Shown here piece after piece: positions 27,801-42,800 of a stretch of 64,000 bases of DNA. Within the stretch, counting starts at the first letter, position 1, and every line of letters begins with the position of its first letter. Location of the stretch: assembly GCF_030269925.1 (NCBI RefSeq), contig NC_085109.1:6820001-6884000 (forward strand), read 5' to 3'. The notes under the pieces are model-generated. The model had not been told where the DNA came from. It did no database searches and saw only the letters and a list, made by a program, of their open reading frames with translations. Made by a program: the position numbers and the translations under genes. This stretch comes from Bombyx mori. Taxonomy: Eukaryota; Arthropoda; Insecta; Lepidoptera; Bombycidae.

Positions 27801-30800
27801 CGTGTCTAGGGCGTCGACGGTGACTGGCTCCTGCATGATCAGGATTCGGGGAGTAGTCAGCGGCGGCTACGATAAGGCGATTATCATGACGCATAGCCTT
27901 ATCGAAGTACCGTTCCGACGCTGACTTCGTGTATTTCTGTATAGATTCGAGGCCCAGGTCGTCGTGTAGGTCAACGTTCCTCACGAACCACGGAGCTCCG
28001 ACGGCTAACCTGCAAAAGCGGGATTGTAGAGATTGAAGGGTGTCTATGTGTGTGCGGGCCGCGTGAGCGAACACCACACTCGCGTAAGTCATGACGGGCC
28101 TTATGCAAGTTTTGTAAAGTGTCACCTTGTTCCGAAGGGACATTTTACTCCGCTTACAGATCATAGGGTAGCTCGAAGTGGTATTCGGAGGGCCACCCAT
28201 ACTTACGTGGGTCGCGACGCATGACAGTAAATGTGTAAGACTGCAGTCTAAGAATTTAAGACTTCATTGCGAATAGACTAAGCATAATGCAGTCACGTAC
28301 AGAACGATAACAATAGCTTTATTTCGTCTTTAGTCGGCTATGATAAAGGTCAGCAAGAACTTTATCCAACATAACGACTGCCTTATGTGAAAGACGTGCA
28401 TCGCTGTTGAGTTTCTGTTTGCAATTTACTAAATCGAAATCGTCCTCGTTTCCCGGATTTTACGTGCGTTTTTTTTTTCATTCGTGCCGCCATTATTTCG
28501 GCCTATTTTCTTAATGGCAACGTAAAAATAAAGCTATTCCCGGCTTACTAAGATTAATGTTGCAACCTCAGCGTCGCAGAAGCCCTAAAGAGACATAGTC
28601 AATTTGTTAAGGTACAATATGTTTATGTGAATGTTTTTTTTAAAACTTTCGCATGCAAATAACGTAAAGGTGCGTTGTTCGGCAAAAGAGAGAGAGAGAG
28701 ACAGAGAGAGAGAGTATTCTTGATTGCACTCCAACAAAAGAAACAATGCGAAACATTAAATACAAAAAAGGTACAATTGGCGGTCTTATCACTAAGAGCG
28801 ATCTCTTCCAGACAACCATCAGGTGGAAAAGAATCGTTTGGAATCTAATTACACGCGGTGTGCCAATCCATTGAAATACTAAAACTGTATGTTCTCCGAA
28901 TAGACTGGTATACTACTATTGTCAAACAATATTTAGTGGTTATAGGACGTATTATGACCTGCACGAGCAAGTATAATTCCATCTACTTCTGCCACGAAGA
29001 AATCTTGATCCGTTTTGAAGAGTTTCATAGTCACTACTATAATTAAAATGTCGATTCAGATTATCATGAAAAGTGGCCGCATTCACGTTGAGATTCTATG
29101 AACTCCGACAGCCGTGGGCCGTCATTTCGTCTGCCTGTCTATAAAAATAAAACCAGTCTTTGCCTAAATGAAAATTAACACTAGCTCTCCGCCCGTACCA
29201 TTACGTACTTTATATCGTGAGGGCAAAGACCTGTGCTATATTTTTCGTTATCTCGTTAATTCGTTATCTCTATTACTCTTCTTAATTTTTCAATTTCAAT
29301 TTTTGATAAAATACTTTTCTTTAACATCCGTACATAATTCTTTTGTTTTATTATAATTATTACAGGCAATAGTAAATTTAAAAATTTTTTAGTATTAAAA
29401 AAAACTCTATACAAAAAGTAGTCCCGTAAATTTTTGACCTCCATCAAAAGTTTCAACATTTCATAACTTTTTGTAATCCAAATAATCAATATAATCGAAT
29501 AATCTGTATAGAAAAAATCACGAACTCCTTTCTAAAGTTGTACAAAACCAATACGTTATCCAATAACATATTTGAACACGTTTTGTAAATGTAATCAGGG
29601 TCTGACATGCGAGATCAGAATTTCGGTTGTACCTTTCGTAAAATCGAATTATCTGGGCGTACGACGTCAGCACGTTTAGATGCCAAATTCAAACTATTAA
29701 AACCGCAAACAAGTCTTTGTATTTGAAGTTTAAATTCAGAAATACATCTATATATTAATACGTGAAGCAAAAACTTTGTATACCTTTTTACGAAAATTGC
29801 GTGGATGGAGGAGTATGCAATTTTCCACAGTTATAGAGAATATAGAGAAGAAGTGCACAATGCTAATATTTTTTTAAAATAATGCATAAAGGATACATTA
29901 AATCAATAAAGAAAACATTACACACACTACATACCATGTATTTGACGCACACACGCATGCATACTATTTATTGTCAAACTTTTGTTCTTGACGAGTGTTG
30001 TCAAATTGAGAATAGATTAAATATTGTTTGTCTTTGTTAATATTTTTTATAGTGTAGTTTTGGCGAAATTTGTATAAAATACAATCATAATAGTGTACCA
30101 ACTTGCAATTCCAATTAATTATAGTCGAATTTCGACTACTGCGGGACCTCTAGTTTTATTAACTTCACGTGTACTCTACCGTCATTTACTTCGAGACATC
30201 TCGAAGTTTCGATTGAATTGTATACATTGTACATGTATACATTGATTTATACAACAACTTTACTCTGCAGACTGGAACACATGATTGCCTCTTAGCAGGA
30301 ATCGGTAGACTGTGGTACATAACCTTGCTCAATTATGTACCATATGACTAGTATTCATCACACAAAACTTCAAACTAATCCGGTCACCGTTCTCGTCGAA
30401 CCCGTCGCTTGCGACGAAGAGCTCGACGAGTAAATTAACTCTCAGACACAGCCCACTGAGTTTCTCGCCGGATCTTCTCAGTGGGTCGCGTTTCCGATCC
30501 GGTGGTAGATTCTGCGAAGCACGGCTCTTGCTAGGGTTCGTGTTAGCAACATCGTCAGGTTTGAGCCCCGTGAGCTCACCTACTAAAGTTAGGGTTACGC
30601 TGATATAGCCTCTCAAGGCTCTCAGGTTAGGTAGGAAAAAAAAAAAAAAACAAACTAATTATGAAATATCAAAAGTGGTTCATAAAAGATAAATTATTTT
30701 CTGTTTTAGTCGTATGTAATACACTGATTACCTAAATCCACAAAAAGCCGTTTCATCGGTACGAAACTTTGCTCTAACTAGAAGAAGTTCTAAAAAGGAC

Positions 30801-33800
30801 AGGACTGCTCTTTGTAGGCACTTTTATTTCCTGGGATTGACCTTTACCAAACAAAGTTGACTTTCAGAAATCACTATGAGATTCGTTTCTGGATATCGAG
30901 TAACAGTTTGATTCACTAAATTTCAAATTGATTAATTACAGCTGAAATAAACTGACCCCAAGAATATTTGTTTGAATTGGCAAGGTCCGTTCATTATTCT
31001 CTTCTGTTTGTCAATATATATAGTTGTATATTTTTTATATCTATTGTAGGGAATTAATGTTACCAATAGAAAAATAGGGGAACAGTTGAATTTTTTCTCC
31101 ACCTTTCAAAACGTAATTGTTTGTATGACATAAATCTAAATTCAAATGTTTTTTTTTTTTTAAATATGGAAAAGTTATATTTTTGAAATTTAGATATTTA
31201 TTTGTTCATTAATTTGTGTTTGGTTTTCACTACATTTTTTAATTTTTCATCAATATAAACACGATAAAAATACGATTAATTATGGATGACGAGATCCGTC
31301 CGGGTACTGCACAAACGGCTTGCAACATTAGGGACGTGTACGGAGTGAAAATTGTAAACGAACGCACGACCCGTTATTGATTTGAGCGCGTCCCACATGG
31401 AAATTTTGATTTGCAAAGTGAACCTCACGGTGGCGCGAAAACTAGTCAACAACTACGAATTAAATGTGATAGCTGATGACGGTACTCAATCTCAAATCTA
31501 TCGCTGAGTTAGAAGCACTGTAACTCAGTAACTATACTGAGACCTTAGAACTCAAATCTCAAGGTAGTACTAGTATGAGATCGTGGAAGGCCTTAGTCTT
31601 AAGCCTCTGATAAATAGACGAACTTTACCTTAGCCTAATCATTAACATTCTATATCTGGTTCGAAGCAGTGATGTGTTTTTTGTTAAGCAATACAAATAA
31701 GGCTTCAACGACATGTCATAAAGTCATAAGGCATTTACGTTCTATGCCACGAACTTCGGTAGCTATTCAGGGCCATAAAATTATGAAAGATCATTCAATA
31801 GCTTATCTGTTTTTATTGCTTAGATGGGTGAACAAGCAACAAGAACAAGGCCCACCTGGTATTAAGTGATTAGCGGAGCCCATAGACAACAACGTAAATA
31901 CCGCCACCCACCTTGACGCATGAGTTCTAAGGTGTCAATTTTAACAGTACAACCGCTGCCCCGCCCTTCAAACCGAAACGCATTACAGCTTCACAGGAGA
32001 AATAGCCCGGGTGGTAGTACCTACCCGTGCAGACTCACGACACTGGGCGACACTCAGACGCCCTACCACTAGTCATTACGCGAATTATAATTTTGCGGGT
32101 TTGATTTTTATTGCATGATGTTATTCCTTCACCGCGGAAGTCTATTGTGAACATTTGTTGAGTACGTATTTCATTGGATAAATTGGTACCTGCCGGCGGG
32201 ATTCGAACACTGATGCCTCGCTACATACGAATGCACCGCACGTATTATCCTTTAGGCCACGACAACCTTATATGAGAACAGTAAAAATAATATTTAGATG
32301 TAAGTAAATAATACGAATATGCTGACATTTAAGATACAAAATTAATACTAAGATCTGTTTTAGATACAGTTGCTAAGCAAATATTAAGTCCTGTCTTGTG
32401 GCGGTGTCTTAATTAAATACATCATTATGTCGTAGCAGCCGTGTAGGGTATGCCTTTGTCTTTATACCGCGTAATAAAATTACGCAAGATATAACATAGG
32501 CCTCTTAGTTGTTAAGGTATTAAATAGATAGCAAGGCCATTGTTTTGCAAGCTATGTAGCTCAGAATAATTGGAAGTCAGCTGATGAAAATATGTATAAT
32601 TAAGTTTCGGCAGGATTTTTCAGAATATTATATAGCATTTTCGACCATGTAGTCCATGTTTAAACTGGCTTAAAAGCATTGAAATGTATCTATATTCATA
32701 TTACATACTTCTCAATAACTCAACGTGTTTTAGTGCCGAAATAAAGTTAATGAAAGAAATTTTGTAATCTAAGCGCAATGAAACAAGCGCGTCAAGAAAG
32801 CTGCCAATATTTTTTTGTATTGTAAAATAACGCAATTATTCCGATAGAATAATTCCGCAGACAGATACCACCAATTTTTACAATAAACTAATGCAAACTA
32901 ATGCATTTGCTCTCCACAACGAATATCACCATGAATTAAAAACATAATTATAAACATTTTTACTTAACGGGTTCCTATCGAAATACACTTCCAATTGCGG
33001 GTTGAAAACTGCGGGACGGCAAACAAATTCTATCATTCTAGCCCGTTTTTGGGTACTATCTATGTAACTTGATAACTCGTCCAACAATAAACACACGTTA
33101 TCCACAGTTTGTTTAGGTCGCACCTTAATAACGTTTTTTTTTAAATGTAAAACTCTCGCACGACAATCTGAAGGATGCCTTGTTATTTTTTTTAATTTGG
33201 CTATTTCATTTATACTACGTTTTGTTTGAACAATGTTAGACTCGCCGCAGTTTTTTATTGTTTTTTTTTTAATTGCCTTTGTAGGCAGACGAGCATACGG
33301 CCCATCTGATGGTGAGTGGTTACCGTCGCCCATGGACTTCAGCAATGCCAGGGGCAGAGCCACGCCGCTGCCTAGCGCATAATGATAATACCTGATTTAA
33401 TGGATATCAAAAGAAGGCGGCTTCGAAATAACTCTTCCCTGTTACATAGGCAGCTCAAATCCGGGCAAATGGGACTACCCCGAGGTCTAATCTATGCACC
33501 CGCAAGGGGACATGTCGGCCCGACGACGGTTGAGAGAAAAACTGAGGAAATCGATAATTCGAAATGACATCTGTATATTTCCTAATATTTTTATTGTACA
33601 CTAGCTGACCCGACAGACTTCGCAGTGCCCCAATCGATAAATAAAAGACCTAATCTTTTTGTAAAAAATAAACTTAAAACAAACAAAAGGAACCCGTCCG
33701 ACGGGGGACACATCAAAGGGAAAAAAATGTTATTTTATTTTATTCCGAGCATTTTTATATTTATCTGCCTTTTAAACCTTTTCTGGACTTTCACAAATAA

Positions 33801-36800
33801 TTCAGGACCAAAATTAGCCAAATCGGTCCAGCCGTTCTCGAGTTTTAGCGAGACTAACGAACAGCAATTCACTTTTATATAAATAGATAGATATCAAGCT
33901 TCCAGGAGAAATGATATAAATGTTGGTAAAAGTTGTATAAAACGTCGCTGAGTGGCTTAAAACAAATAAAACGACATATAGTCAGACAAAAATAACAATT
34001 TTCATACTATGTACTGATGGTATAGTAAAAAAGCGTTATGGTATTGCAGAAAAATAAGAACTTGCTGATAGTCCAAAGAAAGTGCCCCTCCTGAAAGATG
34101 GCAATAATGGCTTAAAATTTTAGAACTAAATATTTCGAATTTGGCGAGAAACGAAACTTGAAGAAAATAATAATAATTTAGTCAATCTTTTTCAATTTTA
34201 ACTGGAAACGTGTAGGATGAATAAAATAGCAAATTAAATGGTAAAGTCCCTAATTTAAGTATCAATATGGTAGAACTAGAATAATATATTGCAAATGTAA
34301 ACATGCTCCAATTCAAGGGTGGATTCGATACCCAATATCACGTTCGGACTTCTGTGTACTGGTACAAAATAGTTTTAGGCATCCTATTCAAATATTTTCA
34401 AACTAATACCGCCAAGAGCGAGGGCCTGAACATGTGGATTTTGCTCAAGTTCGTCCCTTTTAGCAGATTAACTACTCTGTATTAATATTAAATGTTGGTT
34501 GAAGTTAAACACTAGACAATTTTGTGGGGAATTCGTTACACAGAGTTGTTACATTAATACGTGTAAATTGAAATATGAAAATTTGTTTTTATGCTTATTG
34601 GAAAAGCAACCAAACGAAGCTGCGACTATAAAGTGCTCTGAGAAATTGTTCGAGATGATACCGGCATCTCATTTTTACCATCACACCCCCCGCCGCCGGA
34701 GTAGAGTTCATCCATACTACCTGGAGCCACTGCGGTCATCCACAGTGCGTTTCCAGAGATCTTTTTTGCCACGTATCATCCGGCTATGGAATGAGCTCCC
34801 CTCCACGGTGTTTCCCGAGCGCTATGACATGTCCTTCTTCAAACGAGGCTTGTGGAGAGTATTAAGCGGTATGCAGCGGCTTGGCTCTGCCCCTGGCATT
34901 GTTGAAGTCCATGGGCGACAGTAACCACTCACCATTAGGTGGGCCGTATGCCCGTCTGCCTACAAAGGCAATAAAAAAAAAAGGTATCGTGAATAAGATG
35001 TGCTCAAGTACATCAATGCTTTTAATTTCTTTGAAGGTACATGAGCAAAAGGCACGGGATGATGAAAGGTCTTTTAAAAGGTCCTGCCCATCGCTGAAGA
35101 CTCTTTTCAAATTTCAAGTGTAGGTTGCCATTACGACGAAGAAGCAAAATAACCACACCCATTATTTGAACATACATATACTACCACAGATGAACCATAG
35201 TTGCCGAAACTTTCAGTACTAGTATCAAGAAGGATATTCGTAGAACTCAGTACCAGTTGAAGAATAAAATAAATAAAAAATGTTTTATCTATATATATCA
35301 TAAAAATAGACTGTCGCGATATGAGACTTGTAATTGGAAAGAAAACGAGCGCTACGTTTTAAAAGAACCCGAAATACTAAATTAGAATTGTCGATTGAAG
35401 ATAAAACATCTCATCATCGATGAGACGGAAAGTTGAGTGTATTTTGATACAAATTAATACTGAAAGAACTGATAGACAAGAAATGCGTGGGTGAATCATG
35501 AATATGTTTACGGATTTAACAAAATTGACAATTCACACGGCATCGATTATTTCATGAAATAGAATCATTTCATTTCAACTTTAACATCTGAAGCTTGATT
35601 TTGTTTTAATTGGGATGTCCTTAAGCAATAGATGGGCTGGCTATTTGACTGTTTGACTGTCATAAAAGTTAAGGGAAAATTTCATCTGCTGCTGCATCAA
35701 ATGCTTCTTTTGTAGCAAGCAGATAAACTAAGTCTTTGTAAAAGAAGAGATAAGTCGCATGGTGTACTCATACTATACATACGATTATCTCAGTCATTAG
35801 TCAGCATGGCGTTTCGGTTTGAAGGGTGGGGCAGCCGTTGTAACTATACTTGAGACCTTAGAACTTATATCTTAAGCTGGGTGGCGCATTTACGTCGTAG
35901 ATGTGTAAGGGCTCCAGTTACCACTTAACACCAGGTGGGCTGTGAGCACTTCCACCCATCTAAGCAATAAAATAATAAAAACCTTATATTACCTTAACTT
36001 TATCTTAAGCATCATATCAACTTTGGATGCGCATTAAAAAAAGCAATAAAAAAAATAAAAAAATATACACACACAAAAATATACACGCCAAAAGCATCAA
36101 CTGGAATATTCATATAAAATTAAATTCAACAATTATGTTTTGTAAGAAAAGCTAAAACATACCGTTCGATGTAGCTTGAGAAAATTCCAATACATTTTAC
36201 CTGGCACTAAAATGTCGTACGCGATTTTTCCACGTACACTTCGACACTATCAAGGAAAATGAAGATGGATTGATCCAATTTTGAATATACCGGTGTGTCA
36301 ACTTGCGAAACGATATCGAAGGCGGCTGGAGAGAAATTGATGAAATACGGCCGCTCTCCCCCGACAACTGCACGACAGATGTTCTGCCATACTTTTCCAT
36401 TAGCCAGAATATAAATCTTCATATGCACGTGAAGTCACTGGTTTTGTTATAAAAAAAATGGAAAACGGAATACCTTCGATGAAAAATTTCATGGCCAAAG
36501 TAAACTTTTATCTTTATGGAGTTCGCCTTTTGTTTTACTTTAGCTTTACAGCTGTAACTACTTCCTACAGAGCATCAATCAATTTAACTTACATACGTGC
36601 TAGGCATGTTCGTTTACGGAATTAGTTTTGTTACATAATATGGCAAGTCGCATGTCATTAAATTTAAACTAACCAAAAGGGAAAAGCCATACCCGAAATT
36701 AGCATGGATTATTAATAATCTATATAATATGTTATACTAATTATTAATATTATTATCTAGGTGCTAAGGTTGAAGGTCCAGTATATGAATAGCTTTTATT

Positions 36801-39800
36801 TAAAACAAACAGTGAATTAATATAGAAATTATAGGAATTTAATTGATAGAATAACCTTCGTTAGTGACTTCATTTTATAAATCTGTTGTAGTATAAAGTC
36901 ATATTTACTCATCCTTGCTCGCTTGTTTCGGTTTCAAACAGAATGACGAATAATTAATTAGGGAAGCTAAGGGTGTGTCGGTCAATGAACTGCAAATAGT
37001 GAGCAATTAGCTGCTAATTGAACGGACAATTTTTTTCCTGAAACTTGTAACTTTACTGGACAAAACACGTCTAAGAAAACCATGAATTAAATTTTGGAAT
37101 AACATGATGTTACTTACATTTTTTTGTAATTGAAACACCTTGTTACGAGTTTGGACTTGATTTTAATTGAAACTCAGAGTAGTAGTTTATTCAATCAAAG
37201 TACCTATTTTATATATTAGCGTAGATAAGTAAATTAATTTAGGCGTTTTGTTCTTAAAAAATCACCTAAGACGCTTTTGTTTGCGGTACATTTGGTAACG
37301 TTGATTAAAAAAATACCTCAAGAATGATGTTCATATAAAATTCCGGCCTTTTTGTTTTATGTATCCAATTTAAGAGTAAACGCGAGACACGAATTTCAGG
37401 TTAGATGTGAGGCCCGAGAAAACAATGTCTAACTAAGCAGAAAATCAGTGAGAGTACCTTATTATTTACTTTGAACAAAAATCTACGGTGTACGGTTGAC
37501 AAAATATTGTCATATTTTATTAATTTACCGTATAAGTGGATGAACGAGCTTACGCCCCACTTGGTGTTAAGCAAACCACCACCCACCATGAGGTCGCAGT
37601 GTTAATTGTATTGTATGATCACTGTCCCACCCTTCAAATCGGAAGACATGACTGCTTTTGGCAGATATAAACAAGATGATGGCACCTGTCCAGATAAATC
37701 ACAAACAGTACAATATTAAGCCAAGGTATACATTTTTTTTTTTTTTTTATAAAACAAATACATTAATTTTGTTTACATACATAAAATTTAAGACACGTAG
37801 ACGATTTGTCTAATCTCGAATGTTAATGTCGAAATATTTTATCAAATTTATCGTCTGAAAACAAGGAAAATTGTTACCTGTTTTCAATTATTGTTTTGGA
37901 AGCCTACTTAATTACGCTGTTTCATCTATCTGATTGATCTATATCTATACTAATATTATAAAGAGGAAAGATTTGTTTGTTTGTTTGTTTCGAACAGGCT
38001 TCGAAACTACTGGACCGATTTGAAAAATTCTTTTTCCATTAGAAGCCGACGTTGTCCCTGATGAACATAGGCTACTTTTTTTTCATTTTTTTTTATTTAT
38101 TTTTTTTGGTTTCATGTGTGTTTTAATGTTTCCGAAGCGAAGCGAGGGCGGGTCGCTAGTTTCTAATAAGAAGACAACCGCTCAACATAGTTAAAGCAGC
38201 TAAGTAATTTTAATTCATTTATAATTAGGAACGTCTATGTATGAGTATGAGAAAATTACGAATTCATTAGGCAGAAAGGTCTAACGAAGGTCCGAAATAC
38301 GAGCCAGACTTTGTTGTTTAAGTCCCTTGAATTTTGAGAATTACTTCAACTGAAGGTATAATTTATTAGTAAAAAGTCCCGTGAATTATTCATATGTATA
38401 GGTCTTTTTAATACGCTTTTATTAGCTTCAGACGTATGTATGTTTGTAACGGAATCTTTAAACATGATTTTGAGCCCCTTCAAAACGTCGGATTAACTCG
38501 AAATTTGGTATACCTATTAAGGACCGATTACAATTAAATATTTTAAAAAAAATTGAAAAATTGAAATTCAACTAAAATATGAAAAATAAATAAATTAAAA
38601 AAAAACACTTTTATAGAAAATCCAACTAAAAAATAGAAAATATATTTTAATAAATTGTAATTAAAAATAGTGTAAGAAAAAATTATTTTATTGTAAAAAA
38701 GCGTGGGATGCTTTTCAGGATATTATCAAACTAACCCTTCTACTCAGATCTGTTCATAAAATATTTATAACTATTGATACCATGCACTATGTATCCCACG
38801 CTTTTTTTTACAATAAAATCATTTTTTATTATACTATTTTTAATTGAAATTTAATAAAATATATTTTCTATGTTTTAGTTGGATTTTCTATAAAAGCGTA
38901 TTTTTTTAGTTTTTTTAAACTAATATATATTATATACAATGTCGTACAGGTAAATTTATATGTTACAGTACGTATTTGTTATTACGTATAACAGGACTTA
39001 TCTTTGGACTCCGGAAACAAAGTTATTGTATACGTATGCTACGTGAGTGCAATATGTTAGCATTGATACTTCCATAGCGATCCAATCTGGCTTTTCTATT
39101 ATGACCGAACCATTATGAAATGAGTATGAGTTTTATTTAATAAAAATAGACCTTAATTAAATAAAATGTTAATCATTAATTTATTAAATAAAAAATGGCG
39201 ACTATATTATCAGAGCAAGGTCTAACCTAGTACTTTCTTTGCCTATCACTAATCACTGTCTCACACCACCTAACTTCTTCTACTTTTGGCTGTAATTTGC
39301 AACCAAATCTTCTAACCTATATGTCAAAGATCCACGCCTTAATTTATGTGGGTTCTGGTGGTGCGGACTTTAGCCCTTTGAATCTTCTGACAGAATCAAA
39401 TGACGCTAAATCCAGCTGACGATAATGCACATTGTGGTTCCCGGATTCTGAAATGATCTGGTCTCTGGACTTGGTACCGCGTAGATCGTTCCTGCAAGCA
39501 AGTATTACCCGGGCTCCGCGCTCCGCTAAATCTTTTGCTGTCTCGTATCCTATACCGTTGTTGCTTCTGGTCACTATCACCACTTTACCAACCAAATGCC
39601 TGCATTTATTTATGCCATATGTTAACTTACAATACGTTCTATAAAGTAACGCTAATATGAGGTTAAATACAATAAAACTAATTAACACTATCGGTGACTA
39701 AAGGCACTTCTATGGATAGGATATAATAAAGGCTTTTTTTATTAACAAAATGCAAAAAGGGTTATTTTGGTCATTGGACATTTGCCAACCAAAAACAGGG

Positions 39801-42800
39801 GTTTGATCATTGTGAAATGAGAATTTCAGTTGGCAATTGTTGTCGTAATTTGCCAATATGATATTATTTCTTACATTATTATTGGAAAAGTAAAAATAAA
39901 TAGATGCATAGTTTTTGAGAGCAACATTTAAGAAAGATGCACACGTTGAGTGTACTATTTTATCAATATTGTAGTTTAATTTTTTTTACAAAACCTTACC
40001 TAGTATGTAACGCAGCGAATAATCAGAAAATTAAGAAAGCTCTTGTCTTGTTTAGGCCTGAACTAACCTATCAAGCGATCGTAGACTTTCTTCACCCTTT
40101 TTTTTTCTAAATTTACCATCCAACTCACTCATTCCTTTCGGTAGGCAGCGGCTTGGCTCTGCCCCTGGCATTGCTGAAGTCCATGGGCGACGGTAACCAC
40201 TCACCATCAGGCGGGCCGTATGCTCGTCTGCATACAAGGGTAATAAAAAAAAAACTCCTAAGGAATTCCTAAGAGGGATTAAAGTCACGCAATTCACTAG
40301 TAAGTTAAGTCAAACTAAAACATGAAAATAAACAATGACTTTTGTACCGGCCACAGCTAGCGGAAGAAAATAGACACATTGATACTCACTAAAAGAATTG
40401 GAGCGCAGTTGCGTAGGTACCGGCGGGCAGAGCACGTCGCTTCCCAAGCTGTTGACGCTCACTACGTCACGAAGTTCACCGAGCGAAGAAGAGCGAAGGG
40501 TGGGCAGCGAGAAGTTCACTTCTTTCGTCCTGTTTTTAATTCAAATAATTCACAGTTAAATTTCAGAATATATAAACAAGCTATTATTGTAAATACTGGC
40601 GTATTATGTATATGAATAAGAATTGACTTCCACGGTGAAGGAATAACATCGTGTAATAAAAATGAAACCCGCAAAATTATAATTTGCGTAATTACTGGTG
40701 GTAGGACCTCTTGTGAGTCCGCACGGGTACCACCACCCTACCCATTTCTGCCGTGAAGCAGTAATGCGTTTCGGTTTGAAGGGTGGGGCAGCCGTTGTAA
40801 CTATAATTGAGACCTTAGAACTTCTATCTCAAGATGGGTGGCGCATTTACGTTGTAGATGTCTATGGGCTCCAGTAACCACTTAACACTAGGTGGGCTGT
40901 GAGCTCGTCCACTCAATTAAGCAATAAAAAAAAATAAAAAAACCCCCAGTTGGGCTGTGAGCTCGTCCACCCATCTAAGCAATAAAAAAAAATTATGCTA
41001 CGCGGCTCACGTTAGTAACTAAACAGTTGATGGTTCTATTTATCATCGTGGTTTATGTTTTTGCCAGATTTATGTTATTCACCGACAAATATCTTACTTA
41101 CCGGTAAAGCCTTGTTCGGACTAGGCGAGTATTTTAGTCGAGTACCGGGTAATTTAGTAGCTAAATGTGTCTGAACACCAAAAATTTAGTCGAGTAGGTT
41201 AGTAAATAAGTTAGTCAAGTCAATCCATTTTGTTCTATTTTTTCGGGCGAGTAGTTTAGCCACTAAATTACTCGGTATTCGACTATAATACTCGCCTAGT
41301 CCGAACAAGGCCTAAGTGCTCGCTAATCGATAAATTCGTGGTTTTAGGTTTTTACGTAGTGATATTTCACCAAAAGAAGCAAAGCACTCAGAAGCAAAAC
41401 CTATAAATACACCATATTTTAGTATCACTAATAAAGTATCACTAAACGCTGCTAAAGTTAACGCGACTGGATATCGTGGAATCAACGAGCGGAAAATTCA
41501 ATGTGGGTGACGAAATGAAAGGAAAATGCCGACGATTGATGAGCGCGCATTCCTGGCAGCTCAGAGAAGAAATTGATTACTTCCTTTATGAGGAATATTA
41601 GCTGGGTATAATACGTTTAAAATGTTGTTTATTTATCTATACTATAATAGTATAAAGAGGAAAGATTTGTTTGTTTGTTTGTATTGAATAGGCTCCGAAA
41701 CTACTGAACCGATTTGAAAAATTATTTTACTGTTTGGAAGCTACACTATTCCCGAGTGACATAGGCTATAATCTTTTTTTTGAAAAAAATAAGGATCCTT
41801 AATAAAACTCCAATAATTTAACCCAAGGTGTAAAAAAATTACCTAAAATATTCTTTACATCGCACGCCCTGCGAAAATTATTGATGATAAAACAAAATAA
41901 TGTACTACGACTTTGTAGAACACATTATTATTTACAAAAAGTGTCGCGACAGCATATGCCTAACTATAATAGTTATGCCGCAATAAGTGTTCTTTTATTA
42001 AAAAAATTAAAACAACGTCAAATATCATTGAAATTTTTGTTAAAGACCCGAGCGGAGTCGGAGCGGGCCGCTAGTGTTTAAGTAAACGAATGATTATCAA
42101 GGCAAGATCTGAAATGAAATCCAATGCGTGGCATTTCTATAGTCTCACATGTCCTTATTTAAAATGGTTTAAATAGAGGTATATGTGGTAGGCTTGTTCC
42201 CTGGAAATGCGTGTGGGCAACACTATTAGATTGGTATAGGTGATCTATAAGATGATATGTCTTCAAAACCAATATGTTTCAAATATTATTAAATGATGAT
42301 GACTGTACATACGAATCTTATTTTAATATTTTGAATTTACTATTTTAAATCAGAAATCTAGTAAACATTTGAACTTTTAAAGAGTAAACTTTAGAGAAAC
42401 GCAAACTTTGAAGTTAAATTGATAGTTAAAAATTCAACAACGAATATATATTTCTTTGAAGTGAGCGTAGTTTTAACTTTTTTATTAAATATCAAAGTAC
42501 CGATTCATGCATAAACTGTTCATTAGTTTTAATGATTAAAAAAAGAACTAATGTAAAAAAATAAATAATACATACTTCGTTTAATAAATAGTTTGAAATA
42601 CCCAATGTGTTTATTTGTTTTATCTCAACACTTCTACTCTGTTACCCTTAAGTTGATGTTAGGACAGATCTTATCAAAAAATTAGAGGAAATTAGTAATT
42701 GTAAAATAGAAAATGCTCTACAAACGCACGCAGACTGACACTGGAAATGCACTATAATTTTTTTTTTTTGATATCTGTTCGGTTGGTCACGACTAGTAAA

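Larger units (their letters stand above)
26893..28222 (-). pseudogene. Small open frame split by a nested jockey insertion
   Basis: Removing the outer jockey (27037-28198) and one copy of its 9-bp target duplication joins 28222-28208 to 27036-26893. The result is one ATG-to-TAA frame of 52 codons, starting MRRDPRKYK and containing LELYAKHGLRQFDTYQ. AATAAA overlaps the stop codon, like a terminal exon or a retrocopy end. A splice-acceptor-like CTGCAG lies just upstream of the ATG. I do not recognise the protein. It sits in the 16-kb synaptotagmin intron on the same strand, so it could be an alternative terminal exon, a broken gene, or part of another transposon. Confidence 0.45.

Noticed and set aside
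36180..36430. Candidate extra synaptotagmin exon
   Set aside because: All frames from the acceptor-like CCAG hit a stop, and the exon at 40390-40529 already satisfies the phases on both sides.
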